Shown in pieces: positions 1 through 11,655 of a stretch of DNA of 64,000 nucleotides (position 1 is the stretch's first letter; each line of letters starts with the position of its first letter). The notes beneath the pieces are model-generated. The model was not told the DNA's origin. It worked only from the letters and a program-made list of their open reading frames with translations, and made no database searches. This stretch comes from Chaenocephalus aceratus (lineage: Eukaryota > Chordata > Actinopteri > Perciformes > Channichthyidae), in NCBI GenBank assembly GCA_023974075.1, contig CM043798.1, positions 19,561,441 to 19,625,440 on the forward strand, written 5' to 3'. A program made the position numbers and the translations under genes.

Positions 1-121
1 GAAACCATGAACTTTAGTTCAACATTTTGAATTATGAACTATGAACTGAACTAGTTCATTTTAAAATGTGTGAACTGTGAACTGAACTAGTTCATGTAGA
101 AAGTGAACTTTCCCAACACTG
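1..121. mobile_element. Right end of a hAT-like element
   Basis: The window opens inside a GAACT/TTCA-rich repeat whose right edge reads TTTCCCAACACTG at 109-121. This is the inverted form of the CAGTGTTGGG start seen on teleost hAT elements, including the complete one at 38180-39185. The left end lies outside the window, so length and target duplication cannot be tested. No coding sequence is visible. Confidence 0.5.
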
Positions 122-540
122 CCGACAGTTTAGTATTTTTAAAATACCGTTACTATGTCAAACATGCTCAAAACTTTCTGACACACTCTCCTAAACATCT
201 CCAACATCATATCTAATTCACACAAGTTAACATCGATCATTTTCATCATGTACTGACCTGTAGAAAACAGAAAAGTAAGCAGCAATAATTATACACAGGA
301 TCCGGTTGATCGTCTGGTTTGCTTCTGAGGAGGGGGCGGAAGTGTCCCCCCTGAGATAACCCAGATGTCACCGCTCACCTGCCAAAGGTTCCACCTTGGC
401 GCTACTTACTCGTACTGCTTCTCAAACAGTACAGATAAACCATAAAATGATATGAATGTCACCAAAATAAATAAATATAATGTTCAGTTTCAAATTCACT
501 ATTGTTTTGTTTTAAGATTAAAAGTTTTAAAAAATAAAGA
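122..540. other. Intergenic, nothing recognised
   Basis: AT-rich unique-looking DNA with no open frame of interest, no SLC22 exon and no clear repeat ends. Confidence 0.5.
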
Positions 541-975
541 AATGTTCAAAAAATAGTAGATGAATATTCAAGAGGTCTTTAAAATCATCACACTGATCAT
601 CAAAAGTTCATAAAATGCTCATGAATATTCAAAAATATTCTGAACTTGCCACAATCATCCAACATTCATGAAATGCTAATAGTCATGAAAAGTTCATGAA
701 ATGCTCATGCAAACTTTTTGAGGTTTTAATTATAATGTTGTGATTGGCTGGATCATGAAAAGTTCATAAATAGCTCATAAAAGTCTGTCATGAGCAAAAC
801 AGGAACTTTATATGAATGAACAATGTTCATAACAATTTCATGAACTGCTCTTTAAAATGGTTCATGATCATTTTAAGAATGTTGGTTCATGAACATAACA
901 AGTGAACATATAATGAGTTGTTCATGAATGTTTCATGAGTGCTCATGAACAGCTCATAAAGTCATGAACTCCATC
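541..975. repeat. TTCATGAA-rich dispersed-motif repeat
   Basis: TCATGAA, its near-palindromic form TTCATGAA and variants such as TTCATAA recur many times on both strands at irregular spacing, so this is not a simple tandem array. The words resemble those in the hAT-type end at 1-121, and the two may be parts of one element. No terminal repeats or open frame were found. Confidence 0.45.
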
Positions 976-1112
976 TCGCAGGGGAGCAGCCAAGGTTACA
1001 GGTGCGTGTGCTCAGTCAGGACAGTATATGAACTGGGTCAAGGTTATGGGCTTTGGAAAATATTTCCCCAACACTATCTAATTATGGGAATAAGCATGTA
1101 GTGTGTTAAAAA

Positions 1113-1141
1113 GTCAAAGTGACATAAAATGTCACTTTGAC
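1113..1141. other. Perfect 12-bp hairpin
   Basis: Arms 1113-1124 and 1130-1141 are perfect reverse complements (GTCAAAGTGACA) around a 5-nt loop, TAAAA. No T-run follows and no gene ends here, so it may be a palindromic repeat centre. Confidence 0.5.
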
Positions 1142-1648
1142 ACGTCTTATCACACATTAGAATTGCCTGTCTGTCAGCATAAAATCTAAGATAAGATAGA
1201 ACTGAATGTATCTCTGTAAGGAAATTGTGCTGCAACAGCTGTAGTGCAAAGTAGGAAGGGGTACGTACACATATTTAATAGTTGTTTCACCTAAATTACA
1301 TACATATGTGTTAATTTGCTCATTATTCCCTGGAAAGCTCTGCTGCATACCATATTACTGTAATTGAGTAGAATGTGCTTGTGGACCTTAGAGCATTTCA
1401 AAAGGTAAAACTTCAACAACTTCTCTTTTCAGACATAGTGTCTTCGTTACTCTGCATAAACAGCAACACACTATGTATAGGTTTTCCTTTTTTTAAAGTG
1501 TGGTATGTTGACTATCCAGAGTACGAGAAACACATGTTCCTGTTGATCTATTAAAAATGTACAAAAACACAAGGAGAACAAATTATACAGTAATACGTAC
1601 ATAGATTGCTGTATGAAATCATTTGTACTTTGAGTGAGTTGACTCTAA

Positions 1649-1973
1649 CGGCCCGTCCACACAGCGGCGTGCGTTGAAGCTTCAACGCTTCTGCCCATTC
1701 ATTTTGAATGGGGTGACATCACGTTTCGCCGAACTGCATTGTGGGAGCGAAGCGTGGTTTGCTGGCGTTGCTCGCGATGAAAGTTGAGCAATGTTCAACT
1801 TTTGAAGCTTCACCGGAAGCGTCAGCCAATCGAATCATATGCCAGTAAAAGCTCTAGCTAATCAAACCGCGTGCTTGTGTGTCCGGGGCGGGAGATTCAT
1901 GTGATTGGTTGTTGGTCGAGTTTCAGCCCCCCCGCCGGCAAGCGACAATGCACGACGCTGTGTGGACGGGCCG
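1649..1973. mobile_element. PIF/Harbinger-type MITE, 325 bp
   Basis: The element starts CGGCCCGTCCACACAGCG at 1649 and ends with the same sequence inverted at 1973; 26 of the first 28 terminal positions match. It is flanked by TAA at 1646-1648 and 1974-1976, the 3-bp TWA target duplication of PIF/Harbinger elements. There is no transposase frame, so it is non-autonomous. The near-perfect ends suggest modest age. Confidence 0.88.
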
Positions 1974-2328
1974 TAATAGAAGCTGCTTGTTAGGTGGCGC
2001 ATTATGAGTTTAGAGCGTTCTCCCACCTCTTAAGCTAAATCAACAATTTAAACCCCTGTTGGATTAGCTTGAAACTGCATCATCACAAAGTTAAAGCAGG
2101 ATTGTTCTTCTTCTGAGTCCATAAAACTTATATTTTTAAATACTTTAAAAGATTCGAACAGGACAGCAATGCTACAAAAATGTTATAATCGTATTGAAAT
2201 CTACATCACTGCGACCTTTGTTCAGTCATAAATGTCATTGTTTCCTAAGAGGAGATCATGTTCAACGTGCAACACAGGGTATAGGTTTATATAAGAGGGG
2301 GCTGGTTGTGCAAGATTATGTCATGAAC

Positions 2329-2526
2329 CAGGGGCGTTTCCTGGACCTGGAAACATTCGGGGCTTAGCCCACAGTGGCGGTGCCAGAGATTTTCTTTTGG
2401 GGGTGTTGTGGGGGCTTGACATTTCATAGAGGGTCCTCAAACATGCAGGGTTTCCCATTAAGGACCTGGCGCTGGGAGACTCGAGAGGGCACGCCATGGA
2501 GTAGACGTGTGAAACACGAGGTCCCA
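2329..2526. mobile_element. hAT terminal fragments
   Basis: CAGGGGCG at 2329, followed by CTGGACCTGGAAACATTCGG, repeats the left end of the complete hAT at 60561-63099. A second hAT-like start, CAGTGGCGG, follows at 2372 and resembles the terminus of the element at 7970-9854. No matching right ends were found before the L1, so these are truncated or nested ends. Confidence 0.55.
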
Positions 2527-2626
2527 CTTTTTTTTAAACAACTTAAGCTATAATTGGCTTTACATTTGATTGAGTGGTAGTTAATTTAGTATTTGGAGAG
2601 TCAACAAAATATTTAACGTTTTATTT

Positions 2627-3466
2627 TTGGAACATTATTTGGACAAGATGCCCCCAAAACCGCTAAAAGCCGTGCAGGCTAGCAACGGGGAGGCTAAGGC
2701 TACTAGCAAGAGCAGTGTGGACGCTAGCATGCTACAGGCATTCCGTGAGATTGTCAAGGAAGTTATTCAAGAAGAGAATAACGATCTCCGTGAAGAGATT
2801 AAACGGGCCATCTCTCCGCTAAAAATAGCTCTGGATGAATGCCATGACAAACTACGTGCCCACGAAGAAGGGCTGAACAGCTTTGATGCCCGCTTGCAGG
2901 CAATGGAGACGCGTTACGCTAACCTGAACAGTGACTACAAGAAGCTACAGGAGAAGACGGATGACTTGGAAAACAGGGGAAGACGGTGCAACTTACGTAT
3001 CATAGGAGTGCCAGAGGGTTTGGAGAAGGGAAACCCTACACAGTTTATCGCCGGACTCCTACACGAGGTTCTCGGAGGTCCTAACGGCTTAGAGCAGCCC
3101 TCGATCCTGGACAGGGCTCATCGGGCTACAGCTAAGGTTCCTCGAGAGGGGGACAGACCGCGCCCGTTCATCCTTCGGGTTCATTACTTTCAGGAGAAGG
3201 AGCGGATTCAGCGCCTGGCCAGGCAGAAGGGACGGCTGGAGTTCCAAGGAAAACAGATCCTCATCTTCCCAGACTACAGCGCCGACTTGAGCAGACGCAG
3301 AGCGGCATTCAGCGAAGTGAAAGAACTCCTGCGTAAAGAAGAGGGTGTCCGGTACGGTCTCCTGTATCCAGCTCGTCTTCGGATCTCCTTTAACGGGCAG
3401 ACGAAGATGTTTGAAAACCTGCAAGCAGCAAAGGACTTTGTCATGGCCAAGTTCCGACCAGCCTGA
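2627..3466 (+). CDS. L1 ORF1 RNA-binding protein
   Basis: This open frame encodes a 279-residue nucleic-acid-binding protein of the L1 ORF1 (Transposase_22) family, which coats the LINE RNA. A basic N-terminus precedes a coiled-coil-like region (roughly residues 25-115, heptad-like L/I/E/K pattern). The RRM-like core follows (about 118-200), including the family-typical NRGRRCNLRIIGVPEG. A C-terminal domain follows with IFPDYSADLSRRRAAF. A second ATG at 2648 (MPPKPLKA) is an equally good start. The frame is intact, unlike ORF2 of the same element. Confidence 0.85.
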   Translation: MEHYLDKMPPKPLKAVQASNGEAKATSKSSVDASMLQAFREIVKEVIQEENNDLREEIKRAISPLKIALDECHDKLRAHEEGLNSFDARLQAMETRYANLNSDYKKLQEKTDDLENRGRRCNLRIIGVPEGLEKGNPTQFIAGLLHEVLGGPNGLEQPSILDRAHRATAKVPREGDRPRPFILRVHYFQEKERIQRLARQKGRLEFQGKQILIFPDYSADLSRRRAAFSEVKELLRKEEGVRYGLLYPARLRISFNGQTKMFENLQAAKDFVMAKFRPA

Positions 3467-4374
3467 ATGCGAGTTGGAGAGAGGGGAAAAAATAACCCAA
3501 GTGGAAACTACTCACTAATTATTTCAAGGACCTTATTAACGGTCCTCTGTTTGATTCAGCTGAAGCCTAAGCCCGACGTGAGTCTGTTTACTTATTGGAA
3601 ACGTTGTAAAGCAGCGACCCGCATTAACGTTTAGTTGTTGCATACATTATTTCCATTCATTGGACTGGATTTAATTACTGGGGTACATTTTTATTCTTTA
3701 AAGTGAGGTACGCTTTTGATTTCACCCATGTTCTAAAATGCAGTTATTTGGTGTTATATAGGGCATAATTGTGGAACTGGTTGCAGGGTTATCTGTTAGC
3801 TATTTTTGCTAAAACTCCTTTTGTAAACAAACCAACGTCACAGGGTTAAAGGGCAGGTCTCGCTGTAGTGTGCTCGCTTTTGTTCACTGGGTGGTCCGGG
3901 TACACGTTGCAAGTCCACAGTTGTTTTACACTGTAATCGCAAGGTGTGGCTGTGATTTAAAGGTGTCCTTTTTATTTGTATTGTTATTTTCACCTACATT
4001 TGCTGATGTTTTTGTTTTTCTTCTCTCCGTTTTGTTGACTCTCTTTACTAGTGTATTGCATGAATATAGTCATTGGTTTAGCATAAGGATTATAGTTCAA
4101 ACACATTATTAATAAAGGGACAGTGTTTGAGGTTAGGGGTGCGTATTGTGATCTCAGGGAAAGCTAGGAAGCTTTGGGAGTCTTGTGTCGTTTCTCTAGA
4201 GAGGATGATACTGAGGATAATGGGGAGGGTGGGGTTGATGTTTTTACTTTTTGCTTTTTTGTCTGTTTTTACTTGGTCTCTGTTTGTTGTATTACGGTTG
4301 ACTATAGTTGCAATGCTAATTCAAATGTATCACCAAAAGTACCACGTTATTCTTCATATTTCCCCCTCCGGTAA
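3467..4374 (+). other. L1 inter-ORF spacer
   Basis: T-rich sequence between ORF1 and ORF2. Short overlapping frames here have hydrophobic, low-complexity content and no homology I recognise. I read it as non-coding spacer. Confidence 0.5.
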
Positions 4375-5323
4375 ATGTTGATGGCAGTTCCTACTTCCTC
4401 AACTTTGAGAAAGGATAGATGCAATATTAATCTTATCAGCTGGAATGTTAGAGGACTTAATCACCCAACCAAACGTAACAAAGTATTCTCCCATCTCTCA
4501 CAACTCAAAGTGAACATTGTGTTTCTCCAAGAAACACACCTCAAAATTCAAGATCATCCTAAAATTAAGAGATTGGGTGGGACAAATGTTTCATTCTAAA
4601 TGTAATAATAAAGTTAGGGGTACTGCGATTCTTGTTCATAAATCAACTCCGTTTGTGGTCTCTGATGTAACCGCTGATCCAAGTGGCCGTTATGTAGTTG
4701 TGGTGGGCTCATTATTTAACACCCCTCTAATTTTAGCTAATGTGTATGCCCCCAATTGTGACGATAGTGATTTTTTTCGAACATTTCTTCACTCATTACC
4801 TTGTATTGATACTCACCAATTAATACTGGGGGGTGACATGAATACGATTATGAATCCTGCATTAGACCGTTCCTCCACAAGAGCCTCACCAGTCTCAAAG
4901 TCCTCTCTAGTTTTACTGTCATATTTGGATACCTATGGGGTTGTTGACGCTTGGCGATTTCTTTTTCCATCGACTAGGCAATACGCCTTTTGTTCTCCAG
5001 TGCATCAAACGTATTCGCGTATTGATTATTTTTTTGTTAACAAAAAGCTATTATCTAATGTCAAAGCATGCACATATAATAGTATTGTGATATCTGATCA
5101 TGGTCCTCTGGTTTTAGAGCTCAGTTTCCCAAATCAAAACTCAGTTTATTCATGGAGGTTTAACGCTCTCTTGCAATCTGATGAGGGATTTGTTCAGTAC
5201 ATTTTGAAGCAGATTAATATTTTTCTCAAAACAAATATAACTACTGAAGTTACTTATAGTACCATCTGGGAAAGTTTGAAGGCGTTTGTTATAAAAAGGT
5301 TCGATGAAAAAACTAGGAATTAA
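4375..5323 (+). pseudogene. L1 ORF2, endonuclease domain (frameshifted)
   Basis: This is the N-terminal apurinic-like endonuclease of L1 ORF2, which nicks target DNA. Motifs appear in order: SWNVRGLN, FLQETH, LANVYAP, LGGDMN, SRIDYFFV and SDHGPL. The first part runs in the frame starting at 4375 and continues in another frame from about 4560, so there is an indel near 4560-4600. The frame stops at 5323, where a Gypsy fragment begins. The key catalytic-motif residues are present but the protein cannot be made whole. Confidence 0.8.
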
Positions 5324-6570
5324 ATAAGATGGCTAGAGTCACCAAAAATGTATCCTTAGGTGCTTTTATTAACACCAACGTGCTGAAAAAACACAAAGTA
5401 ACAAGGATTGTACAGGAAGAAATCAAAACCCTGCTATATACATACAGGTCGAGGACATATAACTGGTACCTCTCTGCTCTACAGCCACAGTCAGACTCCC
5501 CTTAAAACACTTGTGGCCAGGGTTTTATACATGTTAAGCCCCTCCCCATAGGATAATCCACTATTTATACCCCTAACCAATGTCATTCTAATCTACAAAC
5601 ACATTCACAATGCAAGACAAATTACCCAAACACACCAAATCAAAATAGGTCAATATATTATCTCTTTGACCACAGAAGCCCCAAACAATAACATTGTTAT
5701 ACTTGCAAGAAAAGTGCCACCCGCGCCCATGCACTACATGGTATGCTCCAATTGCGCACAGGTGTTCCCACTGATTGAGCCTCTACTTAAGGCTGCTTCT
5801 TTCTGTGGCTCTGTTTGGCCTTTACAACCTTGAAGGAGAGGGTAAGCAGGTTACTTGCAAAAAGACTTCCAATAAATTAGGTTTGAACAAACAATGACTT
5901 GGGTTTTATTTGATCAAATGTGTGTTACCCTCAGTGTGCCTTTTACCATGCCCCTATGCCAACTGTGATGAAGGCTTCTTCTTCACATTACCACCCTCCT
6001 CTCCTACATCAACGATGTTTGGCAGCCTTGACAGGTAGTCTGCGGTGACGTTTTCCTTGCCTGCTTTGTGCCACACACAGAACTTGAATGGTTGTAGTTC
6101 AAGATACCATCTAGTCACCCTGGCGTTCCGGTCCTTCATGGTCTGAATCCACGTCAAGGCTCTATGGTCCGTCTGTAGGTCGAATTCCCTCCCGAGTAGG
6201 TAGTACCTTAGGCTGTCCAATGCCCACTTGATTGCCAGACACTGCTTCTCGATGGTGGAGTACCGGGTTTCACGGGGCAGAAGTTTCCTGCTGAGATACA
6301 ACACTGGACGTTCCTCTCCTGGTTCTCCCTGAGCCAGCACTGCACCGATGCCCACTCCAGAGGCATCCACCTGAACCAGGAAGCGTCTTTTGAAGTCAGG
6401 ACTCTGCAGTACCGGAGACGAGCACAGTTTTTTCTTCAACTCCTGGAAAGCCCTTTCACACTATTCATTCCATTCCACAGGATACCGAGCAGCCTTGCAC
6501 GTGAGGTTGGTCAATGGAACTGCTAGAGTGGCAAACTGAGGAATGAAACGTGGGGCCATATCATTTCTTA
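5303..6570 (-). mobile_element. Truncated Ty3/Gypsy fragment in the L1
   Basis: Minus-strand insertion between the L1 endonuclease and reverse-transcriptase parts. It holds the end of a reverse transcriptase plus RNase H (6560-5954), then sequence that looks like an LTR, with AATAAA on the minus strand. Both edges are approximate. The right edge falls inside the reverse transcriptase, so the insertion is 5'-truncated. The short word GTTCG on each side (near 5300 and 6572) may be a target duplication. Confidence 0.65.
5954..6560 (-). pseudogene. Gypsy RT C-terminus and RNase H remnant
   Basis: The minus-strand frame has the Gypsy RNase H signature VQVDASGVGIGAVL, then YSTIEKQCLAIKWALDSLRY, TDHRALTW and NVTADYLSRL. 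It ends within 40 residues of RNase H, with no integrase after it. That matches the C-terminal layout of the Gmr1-type element at 46684-52522, so this is probably a relative of it. An in-frame stop near 6462 splits the reading. Confidence 0.7.
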
Positions 6571-6580
6571 CTGTTCGTTT

Positions 6581-7457
6581 ATGAAAAAACAAAAACAAAA
6601 ACGTTTAATTGAATTAACTGATGCCATAATGAAATTAGATCATCAACACTCAGCCACTCATTCTCCAGATTTTTACAAGCAAAGGCTTAATTTACAAACA
6701 GAATTTAATCTACTTTCAACTGAACAATCTGAAAAAATGCTGCTAAAGTCTAGACGATTATGGTATGAGCATGGGGAAAAAGCCTCCAAATTGTTAGCCC
6801 ACCAGCTACGTAAATCGGAATCTACACATATAATCCCTGAAATCAAAACACAATTTGGACATATTACAAAAGATAAATGAGAGTTTTCAATACTTCTATT
6901 CTAACCTTTATAAATCTGGCTCGTTAAACAAACCTGAGCTATTGGACACGTATTTTGATAAATTGCCAGTTCCGACCATGGACTCGCATAGTAAAGGTAA
7001 ACTAGAAAATCAAATTACCCTGGAAGAAATTAAAATGGTCATCAAGTCAATGCAAAGTGGAAAATCTCCAGGCCCAGATGGGTTTTCAGTAGCATTTTTC
7101 AAAGCATTTAGTGAGAGCATATCTCCACTTTTACGAGAAATGTATATAGAATGCTTTAACTCAAAATGTCTCCCCCCTACACTTGAGCAAGCAACAATCT
7201 CACTTTTTTTTAAACCAAATAAAGTCCCACTAGAATGTTCCTCCTACCGCCCAATATCGCTCTTAAATGTTGATTTTAAAATATTGTCAAAAACACTTGC
7301 TCTCAGACATGAACAGTATCTGCCCTTGATTATCTCTTCAGACCAAACAGGATTTGTGAAGGGTAGACAGGGCTTTTTCAATTTACGTAGGCTTTTTAAT
7401 ATTATGTATACCCCATCGTCCCCACTACCTGAGATACTTATATTACACCCTCGATAA
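6581..7457 (+). pseudogene. L1 ORF2, reverse transcriptase part 1
   Basis: ORF2 resumes after the Gypsy insertion. The first frame (6581-6880) has the linker SRRLWYEHGEKASKLLAHQL. A frame change near 6870 leads into the reverse transcriptase (6855-7457) with SGKSPGPDG, SSYRPISLLNVDFKILSK and SSDQTGFVKGRQ, fingers and palm motifs of L1-type enzymes. The frame then breaks near 7440 and about 30-40 residues appear to be deleted before the next part. Confidence 0.78.
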
Positions 7458-7459
7458 AT

Positions 7460-7969
7460 TTGGACTGGGCCAGAATTTTATTTCATGGATAAAACTCCTA
7501 TATAACTCAACCATGGCTCGGGTTAGGACAAATGCCACGCACTCCCAGTATTTCCCTCTCAATCGTGGGACCAGACAAGGATGCCCCTTATCTCCACTTC
7601 TATTCGCAATATGTATTGAACCATTAGCAATTAAACTACAAACTGACAACAGAGTTAAAGGAATCCAACGGGCAAGCAAGGAGCACAAAGTGTCATTATA
7701 CGCCGATGATCGTATAATTTCTACATTTCTACATTTCTGACCCTATAAGCTCTCTTCCCCATGCACTTGCAATTTTTCAGGATTTTGGTAGTATCTCAGG
7801 TTATAAATTAAATGTAAACAAAAGTGAACTACTCGCCATAAACTCTAAAGCCAGAGGAATTTCATTTGAAACATTTCAATTTAAGGTAAAAACTGATCAT
7901 ATGACGTATCTGGGCATCAAGGTTACTAATCTGTATAGAAAGTTATTTGAGGAAAATGTTACCCCCCTT
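7460..7969 (+). pseudogene. L1 ORF2, reverse transcriptase part 2
   Basis: Continuation with GTRQGCPLSPLLFAI and the catalytic box LYADD (about 7697-7711) in the frame starting at 7513. A frameshift near 7730 follows, then SGYKLNVNKSELLAIN and MTYLGIKVT in the next frame. It is cut at 7969 by the hAT element at 7970-9854 and resumes at 9863. Confidence 0.78.
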
Positions 7970-9854
7970 CAGTGGCGGCTGGTGGAAAATATGTTTGGTG
8001 GGGCTGTTGATATAGTGAGTAAAACATTTTTTTTTGGGAGAAATTACCCCTTAAATTAGGACTTCTGGTGATGTAATGGCGTGGAGCTCGCTTTAATGCT
8101 GCGTTCAGACCGGACGCGATGCGAATATTCGCATCGCTCTAAACGCTCCTCTCGCATCGCTCTAGTCGCTCGAGTTTCACCGCGGCTGCCAGCTGTGTTT
8201 ACTCGCATCATTCAAACAAGACGCGCTCGGGAGCTACAACTACAACAAAATGAACATATTTTACCGTGATTAAATTGTAATACACGTTTCTAAATCATGC
8301 CGACGTAACAACATACTGATACCGGTTAGTTAAAACCATGAATTAATGCTTTGACATGTCTGCAGACAGACGGCAGGCGAAAAACCTTTTAGAATGCTTG
8401 TTTTCTGAATGGAGATTGGGTCGACCAGGCTAAGCTAACGTTGTATATGCTCACTCCACACTCATAACAACTGCCTACAGACATAAATAAACCAGCGACT
8501 GTTTTCGCCATGACACAGACAGTGCCGAGCCGTGCGGGGCCCGTTTTTGGTTGCGTTTCCACTTGGCCTAGTACCGGCTAGCGGGTCCTAATTCACAGTT
8601 TTTCTGGCCCCATAAAATCGTGGTTCTAGGGCCAGGAACAACCAGGCTGAGTCGGGCTGAGTATGCTAAACTAGAGAGAGAATCGCTGGCAAGGGGGCTA
8701 CAACTACAACAAGATGAACATATTTTACCGTGACTTAATTGTAATACACGTTTCAAAATGATGCCGAATTAACAACATACTGATACCGGTTAGTAAAAAC
8801 CATGAATTAATGCTTTGACAAGTCTGCAGACAGACGGCAGGCGAAAAACCCTTTTAAAATGCGTGTTTTCTAAATGGAGCTTGGCTAAGCTAACGTTATA
8901 TATGCTCCGACCGTCCACACTCACAACAACGGCCTATACAAACATAAATAAACCAGCGACTGTATTCTCCATGACACAGACAGTCTGTGGTTTGTACTTG
9001 TTTAACTTTTGTCTAGTTTCTGAACAGATCGTATCTGTCCCCGGCTGTTTGAAGAGCAAGCATGGGAAACAAAAGACAGCATTTACCTGTTTGCATCCAG
9101 CTAGCCATGCCTTTCTGGTGTACCAGCTACGTGAGAAGCCTCGTTGATACGTTTTGTCTTTTTCACGAGCTTGATATATACAAATCGGGTTGGTCCGGTC
9201 CAAGGTCTTTAAGCAACAGTTTATCTCCCAAACTTCTCCTTTCGAAAGGATTGGAGATTAGCTCTTGAACGGAATTGGGCGGGGACCGAGGTCCGGCGAC
9301 TCCACCTGCACACGAAGCCATTCTCATCCAACTACTGCGTCACCTTGGTCACTCACGAGTCTAAAAAACAACTCACGTCAACGCACGTAAGCAACGTCAG
9401 CACGTAAGCAACGTGAGCGCCCTCGTGACCAAAATATTTGACGGCGCTGATTGGCTGAAATTATGTTTCGGCGGCACAGTTTAAGATTGAGACTTTTGCA
9501 ACGTGCTGGTTGCTGCTGTTTGGCTCGGGGGCTCCTTGCACGGCGCCCGGTAATGATAAACTAATGCCACGGGCAAGGCCAGGCAGGAAACATGTGACTT
9601 ACTGTATCAGTAACTTTAGACATCGTAAACACAATTTTAAACAAGATTGTATTGTAGATTATATATTTTACTGATACCAATTGTATGATATTTACCTTGT
9701 TCATTAAAAATAAAAATATAAAATATATATATTTTTTAAATATTCTTTTTTTAAATATATATTTTTTAATTTAATATTTTTTTTAATATTTTTTTTTGCA
9801 TGTGGGAAGAGGTGGGGCGCCACCCCTAGCACACCTATGGGTCGGCCGCCACTG
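7970..9854. mobile_element. Non-autonomous hAT, 1885 bp
   Basis: The ends CAGTGGCGGCTGG at 7970 and CGGCCGCCACTG at 9854 are inverted repeats. They are flanked by an exact 8-bp duplication, CCCCCCTT (7962-7969 and 9855-9862), diagnostic for hAT. Removing the element and one duplication rejoins the L1 reading. No transposase was recognised inside; open frames at 8815-9268 are short and unassigned. Confidence 0.88.
8230..8995 (+). repeat. Direct duplication inside the hAT
   Basis: About 290 bp starting GGAGCTACAACTACAAC at 8230 is repeated from about 8698 with small differences. Shared landmarks are TTTTACCGTGA, CTGATACCGGTTAG, GCAGACAGACGGCAGGCG and CCATGACACAGACAGT. The copies are about 465 bp apart. 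Confidence 0.8.
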
Positions 9855-9862
9855 CCCCCCTT

Positions 9863-11154
9863 CTTGAACGTACTAAGAAAGATTTTCAGAGATGGGGCAA
9901 TCTCCCATTATCGCTAATTGGACGCATTAATGTAGTAAAAATGAACACCCTACCTAAATTCTTATATCTGTTTCAATGTATTCCAACTTGTATACCAAAA
10001 CAGTATTTTAATACTCTGGACAAATATATTTCTGCATTTATTTGGAATAATAAAACCCCTAGGATTCGTAAAGATTTCCTTCAGAGAACAAAACATTCAG
10101 GAGGGCTAGCCCTACCCAATTTCCAATTATATTATTGGGCGGCGAATGTACGGAGTATGCTCTATTGGCTAAGTGCTCCTTCTACAGAGACACCAGCTTG
10201 GATTCTTATTGAATCGGCCTACTGCGGTAGAACTTCATTGCCGGCTTTGCTTGAATCAGCTCTTCCATTGGAATTGTATACCTACAAGAGTAATCCATTA
10301 GTATATCATTCTCTTGGAATCTGGGTACAGTGTAGGACACGGTTTGGATTACATATGATGTCTCTACGATCACCGATTTACTCAAACCATATGTTCCCAC
10401 CCTCTGTGATGGATTCTGCTTTTAAGATCTGGAATAATGGGGGAATACGTAGTTTTGAAGATCTGTATATCAACAAGGTATTTGCCTCATTTAGACAGAA
10501 ACAATTTGTATTCCACCCGGCCATCTTTTCAGATATTTCCAAATTCGAAATTTCACACGTAGCAAATACCCGCAGTTTCCAAATAAACCAGTGGAAACAA
10601 CCTTAGACAGAATTCTTGAAATTAATGTGCAGAATAGAGGAGTAATTAGGGTGTTGTATAATGTACTTTCCTCCCTGCATTCTCCCTCTCTTTCGACAAT
10701 CAGATCTCAGTGGGAAGATGATCTAGCATTTGAAATAACAGATGATAATTGGCAGTCCATCCTTCAAAGAGTTCACTCTTCCTCAATTTGTGCCAGACAT
10801 GGCCTTCTCCAATTCAAGGTATTACACCGCTTTCATTTATCAAAGGAAAAACTAGCAAAGATGTATCCAGGGGTAGATCCCTTATGCAACAGATGTAAGT
10901 CAGTAACAGGGTCCCTCATCCATACTTTCTGGACATGTACAAATCTTCATAATTATTGGACATCCATATTTTATACGTTTTCTAAGATCTTTAAAGTAAA
11001 ATGTAGCCCTTCTCCTCTTACTGCAATTTTTGGAGTCGTCCCGGATGACATTGTCCTTTCCAGACATTATTCAAACGCTGTTGCTTTTGCTTCCCTAATT
11101 GCGAGGCGACTTGTACTTATGAGGTGGAAGCAGGAGGCGTCTCCCACTGGGTGA
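9863..11154 (+). pseudogene. L1 ORF2, C-terminal part
   Basis: After the hAT, ORF2 continues with RWGNLPLSLIGRINVVKMN, typical of the L1 post-RT region. The frame 9941-10606 has LDKYISAFIWNNKTPRI and SGGLALPN. It then shifts to the frame ending at 11154 with SSICARHGLLQFKVLHR and a zinc knuckle, CNRCKSVTGSLIHTFWTC. That knuckle is characteristic of L1 ORF2 C-termini. Confidence 0.78.
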
Positions 11155-11655
11155 CAGAACTTATGATGTTTCTACACATGGAGAAAATAAAGTGTACTTT
11201 GGGTGGCTCCACTTGTACATTCTATAGGACCTGGCAACCATTTTTAACGTACATGGAAAGTTTGAAACTGCCTACTCTTCCCTAACTGATTTATAAAAAA
11301 AATTAAAAAAACTGAATTAGAACACAGATTCTCTGTAGTCAACCATGATTAACATGTATCTCGACCTTGTCATATATTTTATTTTATTTTTATGTGTGCT
11401 GTGTTTTCAACCATCTGTTTGTTTATTATTTAAAAAAAAATGTGTACAATTAATCTTGTCTTATTCTGTAGGGGGGTGAGGGGGTTAACAAAAAATGGAC
11501 AACCTGCAATTTTTTGTCACTGAAACTGAAACTGTATGTGTTGTTTAAGAAAAAGGAAAATAAAGTTTATAAAAAGGACCGGGCGCTACAGTGGAATTGT
11601 AAAGTAAAATGCTGTCTTTTTATAATGAAGAATTGTACTCCTTTTTTATTTTCAG

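Larger units (their letters stand above)
2527..11572 (+). mobile_element. L1-clade LINE, interrupted by two insertions
   Basis: ORF1 (2627-3466) and a broken ORF2 (4375-11154) lie in the right order for an L1 retrotransposon. The 3' end is a short A-rich tail near 11572. ORF2 is interrupted by a Gypsy fragment (about 5303-6570) and by a complete hAT (7970-9854). Without these the element is about 5.9 kb, normal for L1. It lies in intron 8 of SLC22 copy A, in the sense direction. The 5' boundary is uncertain and the element cannot move by itself. Confidence 0.8.

Noticed and set aside
4127..4381. Small protein between L1 ORF1 and ORF2
   Set aside because: Overlapping T-rich frames without recognisable motifs; L1 elements normally have a spacer here.
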